DNA of 64,000 bases from Paramagnetospirillum marisnigri (lineage in GTDB: Bacteria > Pseudomonadota > Alphaproteobacteria > Rhodospirillales > Magnetospirillaceae): the NCBI RefSeq assembly GCF_001650715.1, contig NZ_LWQT01000010.1:104257-168256 (forward strand), given 5' to 3'. The notes beneath the pieces were generated by a model. It ran no database searches and was not told where the DNA came from. It worked only from the letters and a program-made list of their open reading frames with translations. Both the position numbers and the translations under genes were made by a program. How positions within the stretch are numbered: the first letter of the stretch is position 1; each line of letters opens with the position of its first letter. Positions 8,421-15,423 of this stretch are shown piece after piece.

Positions 8421-8999
8421 ATGGTCAGGCGGCTTTACGACTGGATGATGGACAAGGCGGCGCATCGTCATGCCATCTGGTGGCTGGCCGCCGTCTCCTT
8501 CATAGAAAGCTCGTTCTTTCCCATTCCGCCCGATGTCATGCTGATTCCCATGGTGATCGCGGCGCCAACCCGCTGGTTGCGCATCGCTATGGTCTGCACC
8601 CTGGCCTCGGTGGCGGGCGGCTTCCTCGGCTATGCCATCGGCCATTTCGCCATGGACAGTATCGGCGCCGCCATCCTGGGGGCCTTCCACCTTCAGGACA
8701 AGTTCCTGGCGCTCAAGCCCATCATCGACGAATGGGGCGTCTGGTTCATCATCATCAAGGGGATGACCCCGATTCCCTACAAGCTGGTGACCATCACCGC
8801 CGGTGCCTTCGACTTCGACCTGCTGAAGTTCACCCTGGCCTCGGTGGTGGCGCGGGGCATGCGATTCCTGATGGTGGCGGCGCTGCTGTGGAAGTTCGGT
8901 CCGCCCATCCGTGACTTCGTGGAAAAGCGGCTGACCCTGGTCACCACCGTGTTCGTGGTGCTGCTGGTGGGCGGCTTCCTGGTGCTGAAACTGCTGTAG
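8421..8999 (+). CDS. DedA/YqaA-type (VTT domain) inner-membrane protein
   Basis: The 192-aa protein is very hydrophobic. It carries the DedA/SNARE-associated features SFIESSFFPIPPDVMLIP (25-42), GGFLGYAIGH (66-75) and a KGMTPIPYKLVTITAG re-entrant motif (113-128), followed by a C-terminal membrane span. DedA/VTT proteins are implicated in flipping polyprenyl-phosphate or phospholipid carriers, and the short YqaA branch is less studied. The start is supported by GGAGG seven bases upstream, which is folded into a hairpin. It converges with the next gene across only nine bases. A link to glycan carrier recycling for the upstream sugar cluster is possible but unproven. Confidence 0.85.
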   Translation: MVRRLYDWMMDKAAHRHAIWWLAAVSFIESSFFPIPPDVMLIPMVIAAPTRWLRIAMVCTLASVAGGFLGYAIGHFAMDSIGAAILGAFHLQDKFLALKPIIDEWGVWFIIIKGMTPIPYKLVTITAGAFDFDLLKFTLASVVARGMRFLMVAALLWKFGPPIRDFVEKRLTLVTTVFVVLLVGGFLVLKLL

Positions 9000-9008
9000 C
9001 CGCCGTTG

Positions 9009-9755
9009 TCAGTGAGCCAGGCTGCCGTCCTCGACCTTGAAGGCGTCCAGGATGTCCTCGAAGCCGCCATCGATATTGTCGGGCGCGATCTGGGCGAACA
9101 GGTCCAGGATGATCACGGCGTTCAGCGCCGCGTCGCGCTTGACCCCGGCTCGTAGCCGTTCGGCTAGGCAGGAATTCATCACCGAGAGTTCCTGATAGGC
9201 CTGTTTCAGCCCGTCCAGCGTGACGCAGGCGGTGCTGCCGCGCATCTTGCCCTGGACATAGGACATCAGCAGCCAGCTCGAGAATGAGCGGTACAGCGTC
9301 TCCTGTTCCTCGGCGAAAGGCATGTGGAAGCGGGCCATGGGCCGCAGGAAGCGGGTCAATGGGCAGCCGGAGGTGGCGCAGACCAAGCCGATCAGGGACG
9401 CCATGGCGCTTTGGAAGGTAGTCTTGGCGACGATGCTGCGTTGGGCGGTTTCAACCTCGACCACCGTTTTCTCGTGCGACACCCGATGCTCGAACTTGGG
9501 CAGAAACTGGGCGATGCCCAGAGCCGACGGGCAGTATTCGCAGGACTCGGCCAGGGGGCAATTGGGGCAGCGGTTATAGCTCAGCTTGGCCCAGGCCGGG
9601 TGAGGAGCTTCGGGGGGAATGACAAGCTGGAAGGTTTCAGGATCAAAAGCCAGATTCACAGTGGCTGGATCGCTGCTGTTCACAAAGAATTTATAATTTA
9701 TTCGTTTATGGTTGTTAACCATGAGGGCTTGGCTTGAACAATCCAGCGGGGCCAT
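9009..9755 (-). CDS. Conserved cysteine-rich protein of unknown function
   Basis: The 248-aa product has a cysteine cluster CPNCPLAESCEYCP in its first third and a second pair, CATSGC, about 60 residues later. This suggests a metal or Fe-S site, followed by a helical C-terminus. From memory it resembles a proteobacterial DUF family (DUF6901-like); this is unverified. No signal peptide or membrane span is visible. Five ATG codons lie near the start; the one at 9755 has AGGAG six bases upstream and is preferred to 9773. The preceding bases are richer in A+T than the neighbours. No neighbour suggests a function. Confidence 0.6.
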   Translation of the reverse strand: MAPLDCSSQALMVNNHKRINYKFFVNSSDPATVNLAFDPETFQLVIPPEAPHPAWAKLSYNRCPNCPLAESCEYCPSALGIAQFLPKFEHRVSHEKTVVEVETAQRSIVAKTTFQSAMASLIGLVCATSGCPLTRFLRPMARFHMPFAEEQETLYRSFSSWLLMSYVQGKMRGSTACVTLDGLKQAYQELSVMNSCLAERLRAGVKRDAALNAVIILDLFAQIAPDNIDGGFEDILDAFKVEDGSLAH

Positions 9756-9874
9756 CATCATCTCCTGCCGCATCCCAATACCATCCCGATGATCGGATGA
9801 TATTCCATGAACATGCGGAAAGACAATCGGGCGAGGGCCTTAACCCCTTCGCACCCGCACAACATCTGGAGGTA

Positions 9875-10912
9875 TTAACCTGTCAGACTGGGGCCGTTCA
9901 GCAGGGTGGATATGAATAGCGCCATACCCAATAGGGTAATGGCCAGGGCGCCGGCAAGCGCCAGGGCGGTCCGGATGCGTCTCCCCAGGCTGCCCTGGCC
10001 GAACAGGCGGTCGATCAGCCGGTTCAGCCCCAACGCCCCCAGGCCGATGGCCGAGACGGTGATGGCCACTCCCAAGCCCATGGCCAGGGTGGCGAGGACG
10101 CCCACCAGGAACAATCCGTTGGCGAAGGTGAACAGCAGCACCAGGATGGCGCCGGAACAGGGGCGGAAGCCCACGGCGGCGGCCATGGCGAACAAAGCGT
10201 TTCGCTCGGTCTTGGCGGTTTCCGGCTCCTGGATGTCGTGAAGTTCGGGGGGATGATGCCCGCAGCAGGCGTCGTCGTGATGGTGGTGGCCGCAGCCCTT
10301 GCCGGTCAGGGTCCGCCAGACCATCACGGCGCCGATGCCGGTGATCAAGGCGTAAGATGCGACCTCCAGCCAGGCGGCCCCCGCCGTCACGTCGCGCGGT
10401 GCCAGGGACAACAGCCCGGCCAGGGCCAGCACGGCGGCAATGGCGGAACCCGCCTGCACCATGGCGGCGATCAGGCTGGCGGTCAGGCCGTGCAGGATGC
10501 GGGCGCGGCGGGTGGCGAACCATCCGGCGATCACCACCTTGCCGTGGCCCGGCCCCACGGCGTGGAAGATGCCATACATGAAGGCGGCCAGCAGGATGGC
10601 GGCCGCCGGTTCCCACGATCCGGTCTCCTTCATGGCGGCGAGGTTCTGGCGCATTTCGCCGGTCAATTGGCGCTGCAGGGCGAAGCCCCAGGCGGCCAGC
10701 GAGCGCAACGGTTCGGGAAGGTCGCTTCCGCCGCCGCTTCCACCGCCACCGGGAACCAGCGCCGCCTGGGCCAGGGACGGCATCAGGCAGAGGAGGGCCG
10801 CGACCGAAACGCGCCCTAAATCCGCTTTGCCCGTCCTCCCTCCCTCGGCTTCGCCGGGGGAGGGTCGGGGTGGGGGCTGATGGACGCCGGAAGATCGGCG
10901 TTCTACTCGCAC
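9875..10912 (-). CDS. NicO-family nickel/cobalt efflux transporter
   Basis: The protein has about six membrane spans with the NicO signatures FHAVGPGHGKVV and GFRPCSGAILVL. Between them lies a cytosolic or periplasmic His-rich loop (GCGHHHHDDACCGHH), typical of RcnA-like Ni/Co exporters. A signal-like stretch, ALLCLMPSLAQA, precedes the mature part. The start is uncertain. The GTG at 10912 overlaps the DUF1007 stop and gives 345 aa, but its first 33 codons run through a palindromic repeat and look non-coding; the next ATG, at 10783, cuts into the signal peptide. It lies directly downstream of the DUF1007 gene, the usual partner, so the pair forms one metal-handling unit translated with metC. 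Confidence 0.85.
   Translation of the reverse strand: MRVERRSSGVHQPPPRPSPGEAEGGRTGKADLGRVSVAALLCLMPSLAQAALVPGGGGSGGGSDLPEPLRSLAAWGFALQRQLTGEMRQNLAAMKETGSWEPAAAILLAAFMYGIFHAVGPGHGKVVIAGWFATRRARILHGLTASLIAAMVQAGSAIAAVLALAGLLSLAPRDVTAGAAWLEVASYALITGIGAVMVWRTLTGKGCGHHHHDDACCGHHPPELHDIQEPETAKTERNALFAMAAAVGFRPCSGAILVLLFTFANGLFLVGVLATLAMGLGVAITVSAIGLGALGLNRLIDRLFGQGSLGRRIRTALALAGALAITLLGMALFISTLLNGPSLTG
10838..10864. repeat. REP-like palindrome in the 5' part of the NicO frame
   Basis: CCCTCCCTCGGC (10838-10849) and GCCGGGGGAGGG (10853-10864) pair with one mismatch around a three-base loop. Such CCCTCC-GGAGGG palindromes are common dispersed elements between genes in high-GC proteobacteria. Here it falls within the nominal NicO reading frame, which casts doubt on the annotated start. 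Confidence 0.5.
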
Positions 10913-11496
10913 GACACCACCGCCCGCTTGGGGATCACTATGCCGCCATAGATGGCGGAAGCGGGGTCGGGGGCGATGGTGGCCCTGCAGCCCTGCGAGC
11001 CCTCGCCGGTGAGGGTGACAGCCTTGTCGTTGGGAAAGTCCATGTCGATGTAGAAGCTTTCCTCGTAGGTGACGACGCCGAGCACGCCCTTGCGCGGATC
11101 AATGGGCTCGGGGAAATGCAGGCGGAAGGCGTAGAGCAGGGAATCCTTCACCCCCATGACCGTGAAGTCGCTGACATCCTTCCAGGCCACCGGCTTGCCG
11201 TCCAGCTTGGCATAGGTAAAGTAGCCCTGGTCCTTGGTCTCGCGAAAGGCCTGGGCCTCGATCTCCCGGATCTCGGCGGGATCCAGCTTGCCGTTCTTGT
11301 CCTTGTCGAAGTCCTGGAACAGGGTGGCGCTGTAGACCGGATCGAACTTCCAGCCCATGAACAGGCTGACGATGCGGCCGTTCTTGAACTCGGCCAGGGC
11401 GTGCACATCCACCAGGACATGGGGATGGGCGGCAGCGCTGCCGCCCCAGCTCAGCCAAGCCAGAACGGCGACCAGGGCTGCGGCCGGGCGGCGCAT
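10903..11496 (-). CDS. Periplasmic DUF1007 protein with EF-hand loop
   Basis: Counted from the ATG at 11496 (197 aa), the protein has a clear signal peptide (MRRPAAALVAVLAWLSWGGSAAA) followed by HPHV at 24-27, so the mature N-terminus would carry metal-ligating histidines. An EF-hand-like loop, DKDKNGKLDPAE, occupies residues 64-75. DUF1007 (COG3683) proteins are found beside NicO/RcnA-type transporters and are thought to assist nickel or cobalt handling in the periplasm; the role is not established. The ATG overlaps the metC stop codon by one base (TGATG), giving translational coupling. A longer frame to 11670 lies inside metC and was rejected. Confidence 0.85.
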   Translation of the reverse strand: MRRPAAALVAVLAWLSWGGSAAAHPHVLVDVHALAEFKNGRIVSLFMGWKFDPVYSATLFQDFDKDKNGKLDPAEIREIEAQAFRETKDQGYFTYAKLDGKPVAWKDVSDFTVMGVKDSLLYAFRLHFPEPIDPRKGVLGVVTYEESFYIDMDFPNDKAVTLTGEGSQGCRATIAPDPASAIYGGIVIPKRAVVSCE

Positions 11497-12674
11497 CAGA
11501 CCGCCTGCCGCAGCCGCTCGAAGCCCTGCTCCAGGTCGGCCAACAGGTCGTCGGCATCCTCCAGCCCGGCATGGAAGCGGAGAGATGGCCCCGCCGGTTC
11601 CCACGCCGAGGCGGTACGGATGATGGAATGGCCCGAGGTGGGAATCACCAGGCTTTCGAAGCCGCCCCACGAAAAACCCAGCTTGAAGTGGTCATATCCG
11701 TCCAGCATGGCATCCACCGCCGGTTTGGACGCGGGCTTCAAGATGACGCCGAACAGGCCGCAGGCGCCGGAAAAATCCCGCTTCCACAAGGCGTGGCCGG
11801 GGTCGGAAGGCAGCGGCGGATACAGCACCCGGTCCACCTCTGGGCGGGCTTCCAGCCATTGGGTCAGGCGCAATGCCGTGGCGGCGTGCTGGCGCAGCCT
11901 GACCGCCAGGGTGCGCAGGCCGCGCAGGCCCAGATACATCTCCTCGGCGCCGGGCGACTGACCGAAGGCCGCCACCGAGCTTTTCACCCTGTGCCACAGT
12001 TCGGGTGTGGCACAGGTGATGGTGCCCAGCATGGCGTCGGCATGGCCGACGATATACTTGGTCGCCGCCTGGATGGAGATGTCGATGCCCTTGGTGAAAG
12101 GCTGGAAGGTCAGCACCCCCCAGGTGTTGTCGATCATCACCACGGCGCCGCCCGCATGGGCCGCTTCCGCGATGGCGGGAATGTCCTGGACCTCGAAGGT
12201 CAGCGAGCCGGGGCTTTCGGTGAAGACCACCTTGGTGTTGGGGCGCATCAGCGCCTTGATGCCGCCCCCCACCCGCGGGTCGTAATAGGTGGTCTCGACG
12301 CCCAGGCCGCGCAGGACGTCATCGCAGAACTTGCGGGTGGGAAAATAAGCGGTATCCACCATCAGCAGATGGTCGCCGCTTTTCAGGAAAGCCATCAGGG
12401 CCCCGGTGATGGCGGCGAGGCCGGAACAGGTCGCAACGGCGCGATGCCCACCCTCCAGCTCGGCCACCGCCTCTTCCAGGGCGAAGGTGGTCGGCGTGCC
12501 GAACCGGCCATAGCGCATGCCCTCGAACGGGGTCTTGCCGCTCTTCTCCATGGCCGCGACGGAAGGGTGCAGCACAGTGGAGACGTGATAGACCGGTGGA
12601 TTGACGGCGCCGTGGAAGTTTTCGGGATGGCGACCGGCGTGGAGGAGGCGGGTGTCTTTTTTCATGGCGCTCAT
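11496..12674 (-). CDS. metC: Cystathionine beta-lyase (PLP-dependent)
   Basis: The 392-aa protein belongs to the Cys/Met-metabolism PLP fold. It has YGRFGTPTT near residue 55, the SGLAAITGAL PLP-phosphate loop at about 84-93, VMIDNTWG at about 179-186, and the Schiff-base lysine in SIQAATKYIVGHAD at about 200-213. The sequence is closest to the alphaproteobacterial MetC branch (HAGRHPENFHGAVNPPVYHVST), which cleaves cystathionine to homocysteine, pyruvate and ammonia in methionine synthesis. A cystathionine gamma-synthase-like activity cannot be excluded. It is first in a three-gene overlap series with the DUF1007 and NicO genes. No good Shine-Dalgarno is seen, and an alternative ATG lies three codons in. 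Confidence 0.88.
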   Translation of the reverse strand: MSAMKKDTRLLHAGRHPENFHGAVNPPVYHVSTVLHPSVAAMEKSGKTPFEGMRYGRFGTPTTFALEEAVAELEGGHRAVATCSGLAAITGALMAFLKSGDHLLMVDTAYFPTRKFCDDVLRGLGVETTYYDPRVGGGIKALMRPNTKVVFTESPGSLTFEVQDIPAIAEAAHAGGAVVMIDNTWGVLTFQPFTKGIDISIQAATKYIVGHADAMLGTITCATPELWHRVKSSVAAFGQSPGAEEMYLGLRGLRTLAVRLRQHAATALRLTQWLEARPEVDRVLYPPLPSDPGHALWKRDFSGACGLFGVILKPASKPAVDAMLDGYDHFKLGFSWGGFESLVIPTSGHSIIRTASAWEPAGPSLRFHAGLEDADDLLADLEQGFERLRQAV

Positions 12675-12694
12675 GACAAGGAAAGCGGGCGTGA

Positions 12695-12730
12695 CAAAAA
12701 AATGAGGCGAGCCCGCATGGTGACTCGCCC
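12695..12730 (-). terminator. Rho-independent terminator of the 38-aa peptide gene
   Basis: On the minus strand GGCGAG pairs with CTCGCC (12724-12729 and 12706-12711, twelve-base loop), followed by seven U residues from the A-tract at 12696-12702. It lies between the small peptide gene and metC, so metC probably has its own promoter or depends on read-through. Confidence 0.6.
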
Positions 12731-12761
12731 GCGCATCAGGACCAAGTGCTGAATCGAAGGG

Positions 12762-12878
12762 TCAGGACAGCGCCGTCGCCACCGCCGCCAGCACCACTAC
12801 CGCCGCCGCAGCAGCCATGAGGAAGGGCGTGACCGTGTCTTGCGTCGCAACCCGCGCTCTGATCTTCCGGTTCCGCAT
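12762..12878 (-). CDS. 38-residue single-span membrane peptide
   Basis: This short gene encodes a basic N-terminus (MRNRKIRARVATQDTV) followed by one hydrophobic alanine/valine-rich span at about residues 18-37. A strong GAGGAGG lies eight bases before the ATG. A plausible promoter sits upstream (TTGATG at 12937-12932, 17-base spacer, CATATT at 12914-12909, minus strand), and a terminator with a seven-U tract lies downstream. Having all three signals makes a real gene much more likely than chance. The function is unknown; single-span peptides of this kind often modulate membrane complexes or respond to stress. It resembles no family I recognise. Confidence 0.6.
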   Translation of the reverse strand: MRNRKIRARVATQDTVTPFLMAAAAAVVVLAAVATALS

Positions 12879-12901
12879 CACGATGCCTCCTCGTGTCCTG
12901 A

Positions 12902-12920
12902 CACTTCCAATATGGAGGTG
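12902..12920. promoter_or_regulatory. Dyad overlapping the -10 of the small-peptide promoter
   Basis: CACTTCCAATATGGAGGTG is a near-perfect 19-bp dyad (CAC-TCCA / TGGA-GTG with one mismatched pair). It covers the proposed -10 element (12909-12914, read on the minus strand; -35 at 12932-12937). It could be an operator for a dimeric repressor; this is inferred from position only. Confidence 0.35.
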
Positions 12921-12980
12921 TTTTTCCCGGACATCAATATGGCATAGCGAGTCTTTCGATGGCGTTACCAGGAAAGGACT

Positions 12981-13086
12981 TGTCATCCCGACGACCATCG
13001 GGAGGAGGGATCTTGTCCTGGTACGGCTTTTCATAAGCGGCATTCCCGGTTCAGGCGGAGATCCCTCGCTGCCGCTCGGGATGACA
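12981..13086. repeat. Dispersed palindromic repeat, copy A
   Basis: The element is bounded by perfect 11-bp inverted ends, TGTCATCCCGA (12981-12991) and TCGGGATGACA (13076-13086). Both 30-40-base flanks recur in inverted orientation at 46962-47066, with about 36 of 40 identities on one side, while the middle differs. Together with the terminator next to it and the small-peptide promoter, it accounts for the gene-free stretch 12879-13184. Confidence 0.8.
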
Positions 13087-13125
13087 TGAAAAGTCAATTG
13101 AAGCGTCGAGTAGTGCAAAGGGGGA

Positions 13126-13155
13126 AACGAAAACCCCCGCCGTTTCCGGCGGGGG
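13126..13155 (-). terminator. Rho-independent terminator of sseA
   Basis: On the minus strand CCCCCGCC and GGCGGGGG pair perfectly around a six-base loop (13155 down to 13134), followed by TTTTCGTTT. It lies 30 bases after the sulfurtransferase stop codon. Confidence 0.85.
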
Positions 13156-13184
13156 CAACGTGTCGGCCTGGGCTTTTCGTAAGC

Positions 13185-14042
13185 TCAGCCCTGTTCGATG
13201 GGGGTGTCGTCGCGGTTGCCCCACTCGGCCCAGGAACCGTCATAGACGGACACGTCCTGGGCGCCCAGCAGGTTCAGGGCCAGCGCCACGGTACAGGCGG
13301 TGACGCCCGAGCCGCAGCTGATGGTGATGGGCTTCTTGATGTCCACACCCGCGGCGTTGAAGCGGGCCTGCAACTGGTCGGCGGGCAGCATGCAACGGGT
13401 CTTGTCGTCGATCAGATCGGCGAAGGGGACGTTGATGGAGCCGGGGATATGGCCCTGGTGGCGGGTGGCGCGGGGCTCGGGCGCCTCGCCCTTGAAACGG
13501 GCGGCCGCGCGGGCGTCGAGCACCTGTTCACGCTTGTTGTCGATATTGGCCCGCACATGCTCCAGGTCACGCACCAGCAGGTGGTTGTAATGGGCGATGA
13601 AGTGGCGGGTGCGGGGCACCGGCGGCAGATCCTCGGTGGCGCGGCCCTCGCGCAGCCACTTGGGGAAGCCGCCGTCCAGCACGCAGACATCGCGATGGCC
13701 AAAGGTGCGGAACATCCACCACGCCCGCGCGGCGGCGCTGGCGAAGCCGGTGCCGTCGTAGATCACGATCTTGTTGCCGTTGCCCAGGCCCAGCTTGCGC
13801 ACCTTGGACGAGAACTTCTCGGCGGGCGGCAGCATATGGGGCAGCACGGTGTTGGAATCGGCGATCTCGTCGATATCGAAGAACACCGCCCCGGGGATGT
13901 GCTCGGCGTCGTATTCCTCGCGGGCGTTGCGGTTCTGGCCGGCCGAGTACCAGCTGGCATCCACCACCCGCACATCGGGGGCGCTGAGATGGCTGGCCAG
14001 CCACTCGGTGCTGACGAGGGCGTCCGGATTCGGATAGGTCAT
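13185..14042 (-). CDS. sseA: 3-mercaptopyruvate/thiosulfate sulfurtransferase
   Basis: The 285-aa protein has two rhodanese domains. The inactive N-terminal one covers about 10-140 (VVDASWY, EYDAEHIPGAVFFDID), and the catalytic C-terminal one carries C243 in the loop CGSGVTAC. The GSGVT loop is the form typical of mercaptopyruvate sulfurtransferases; thiosulfate sulfurtransferases usually have a more basic loop. It transfers sulfur from 3-mercaptopyruvate to thiol acceptors or cyanide and acts in cysteine breakdown and sulfur trafficking. The 45-base gap to the upstream cysteine synthase gene suggests one transcription unit, ended by the strong terminator downstream. Confidence 0.9.
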   Translation of the reverse strand: MTYPNPDALVSTEWLASHLSAPDVRVVDASWYSAGQNRNAREEYDAEHIPGAVFFDIDEIADSNTVLPHMLPPAEKFSSKVRKLGLGNGNKIVIYDGTGFASAAARAWWMFRTFGHRDVCVLDGGFPKWLREGRATEDLPPVPRTRHFIAHYNHLLVRDLEHVRANIDNKREQVLDARAAARFKGEAPEPRATRHQGHIPGSINVPFADLIDDKTRCMLPADQLQARFNAAGVDIKKPITISCGSGVTACTVALALNLLGAQDVSVYDGSWAEWGNRDDTPIEQG

Positions 14043-14087
14043 GCGGAGGTTTCCCCTAAGGCTTATTTGGTCTTGACCAGGGGCCGT

Positions 14088-15092
14088 TCACTCCAGCCAG
14101 TCCGGCGTCGGCAGATTGCGTTCGCGCAGAAAAGCCGGGTTGAACAGCTTGCTCTGATAGCGCGTACCATAATCGCAAAGAACTGTCACCACCGTGTGTC
14201 CCGGTCCCAGCGCCTTCGCCACCTTGATTGCCGCCATCACATTGATTCCGCTCGATCCTCCCAGAACCAGCCCTTCCTCGCGGACCAGACGGAAAATCAG
14301 TGGCAGCGCTTCCTCGTCGGTGACCTGGACCTGATCGTCGATGGGGGCGCCTTCCAGGTTCCGGGTGATGCGGCCCTGGCCGATGCCCTCGGTGATGGAG
14401 GTGCCCTCGGCCTTCAACTCGCCATGGGCATAGTGATGGTAGAGCGCCGAGCCCATGGGGTCGGCGAGCACGACCTTGATCTTGGGATTCTTCTCCTTCA
14501 GGGCCATGCCGGTGCCCGCCAGGGTGCCGCCGGTGCCCACCGCGCAGGTGAAGGCATCCACCTTGCCGTCGGTCTGGCGCCAGATTTCCTGGCCGGTGGT
14601 GTGGAAGTGACCCATGCGGTTGGCCAGATTATCGAACTGATTGGCCCACAGCACGCCGTTGGGCTCGGTGGCCGCCAGTTCCTTGGCCAGGGTCTCGGAA
14701 TAGCGGACGTAATTGCCAGGATTGGCATAGGGCACCGCCGGGACCAGGCGAAGATCGGCGCCCACCAGGCGCAGCATGTCCTTCTTCTCCTGGCTTTGGG
14801 TCTCGGGCATGACGATAACGGTACGATAGCCCAGGGCATTGGCCACCAGGGCGAGGCCGATGCCGGTATTGCCCGCCGTGCCCTCGACCACGGTACCGCC
14901 CGGCTTCAGCAACCCTTTGGCCTCGGCGTCCCGGATGATGGCCAGGGCGGCCCGGTCCTTGACCGATCCGCCGGGGTTAAGGAATTCCGCCTTGCCCAGG
15001 ATGTCGCAGCCGGTTTCCTCCGAGGCCCGCTTGAGGCGGATCAGGGGGGTGTTGCCGATGGAATCGAGGAAGCCGTCGCGAATATCCGTCAT
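14088..15092 (-). CDS. cysK: Cysteine synthase (O-acetylserine sulfhydrylase-type)
   Basis: This is a fold-type II PLP enzyme of 334 aa. The N-terminal SIGNTPLIRL motif, the PLP lysine in NPGGSVKDRAA, the EGTAGNTGIGLA phosphate/substrate loop and the VLGGSSGINV segment are all present. It makes cysteine from O-acetylserine and sulfide. The first part resembles cystathionine-beta-synthase-like cysteine synthases (GTAGNTG where classical CysK often has TSGNTG), so a relaxed substrate range is possible. The ATG at 15092 (MTDIRDGF) matches the family start; an in-frame ATG at 15125 would add 11 unlikely residues, and neither has a strong Shine-Dalgarno. It stands upstream of sseA on the same strand. 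Confidence 0.88.
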   Translation of the reverse strand: MTDIRDGFLDSIGNTPLIRLKRASEETGCDILGKAEFLNPGGSVKDRAALAIIRDAEAKGLLKPGGTVVEGTAGNTGIGLALVANALGYRTVIVMPETQSQEKKDMLRLVGADLRLVPAVPYANPGNYVRYSETLAKELAATEPNGVLWANQFDNLANRMGHFHTTGQEIWRQTDGKVDAFTCAVGTGGTLAGTGMALKEKNPKIKVVLADPMGSALYHHYAHGELKAEGTSITEGIGQGRITRNLEGAPIDDQVQVTDEEALPLIFRLVREEGLVLGGSSGINVMAAIKVAKALGPGHTVVTVLCDYGTRYQSKLFNPAFLRERNLPTPDWLE

Positions 15093-15152
15093 GATTGGTG
15101 TATAATCCGTTAATTTACCATTCATCTAATGTAGCTTGACGGAATGATCAGT

Positions 15153-15353
15153 TCAAGAGTTTGAGGCTTGGCGCTGGAACCCAAGCTGCTCGGACAGACA
15201 GTGGTCCAGGCTCAGATAGTAGTCGATGCGATTGCTCAGCCAGGAATTGCCCCGGATGGTGGGGATCTGCTCGCGGACCAGGGACAGCCAGTTCAGGCGT
15301 TCCGATATCCGGCATTTCGAGGCAATTCCCGGGCAGTGCAGGCATGCTTGCAT
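15153..15353 (-). CDS. Hypothetical 66-aa protein, doubtful
   Basis: A 66-codon frame begins with MQACLHCPG and contains the protein-like stretch RLNWLSLVREQIPTIRG and NRIDYYLSLDHCL. Its base composition is lower in G+C than the neighbouring genes, and codon use is unlike them. No Shine-Dalgarno precedes the ATG, which lies at the edge of a long palindrome. It may be the remnant of a gene brought in with that repeat, a small orphan gene, or chance. It lies within the gene-poor interval 15093-15423, where nothing else coding was seen. Confidence 0.3.
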   Translation of the reverse strand: MQACLHCPGIASKCRISERLNWLSLVREQIPTIRGNSWLSNRIDYYLSLDHCLSEQLGFQRQASNS

Positions 15354-15356
15354 GAT

Positions 15357-15404
15357 TGGTCATCCCCTATCTTTTGGCAGGTGCGAAAAGATAGGGGATG
15401 ACCA
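15357..15404. repeat. Perfect 19-bp inverted repeat
   Basis: TGGTCATCCCCTATCTTTT (15357-15375) and its exact complement (15386-15404) flank a ten-base loop. It lies just beyond the stop of the molybdenum hydroxylase gene. There is no U-tract on the minus strand, so it is not a typical terminator; it may be a mobile-repeat remnant or an mRNA 3'-end stabiliser. Confidence 0.75.
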
Positions 15405-15423
15405 TGTCGTGGGAATGACTCGC

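Noticed and set aside
15357..15404. Long palindrome considered as an intrinsic terminator
   Set aside because: The minus strand after the stem reads AATCATGC with no U-run.
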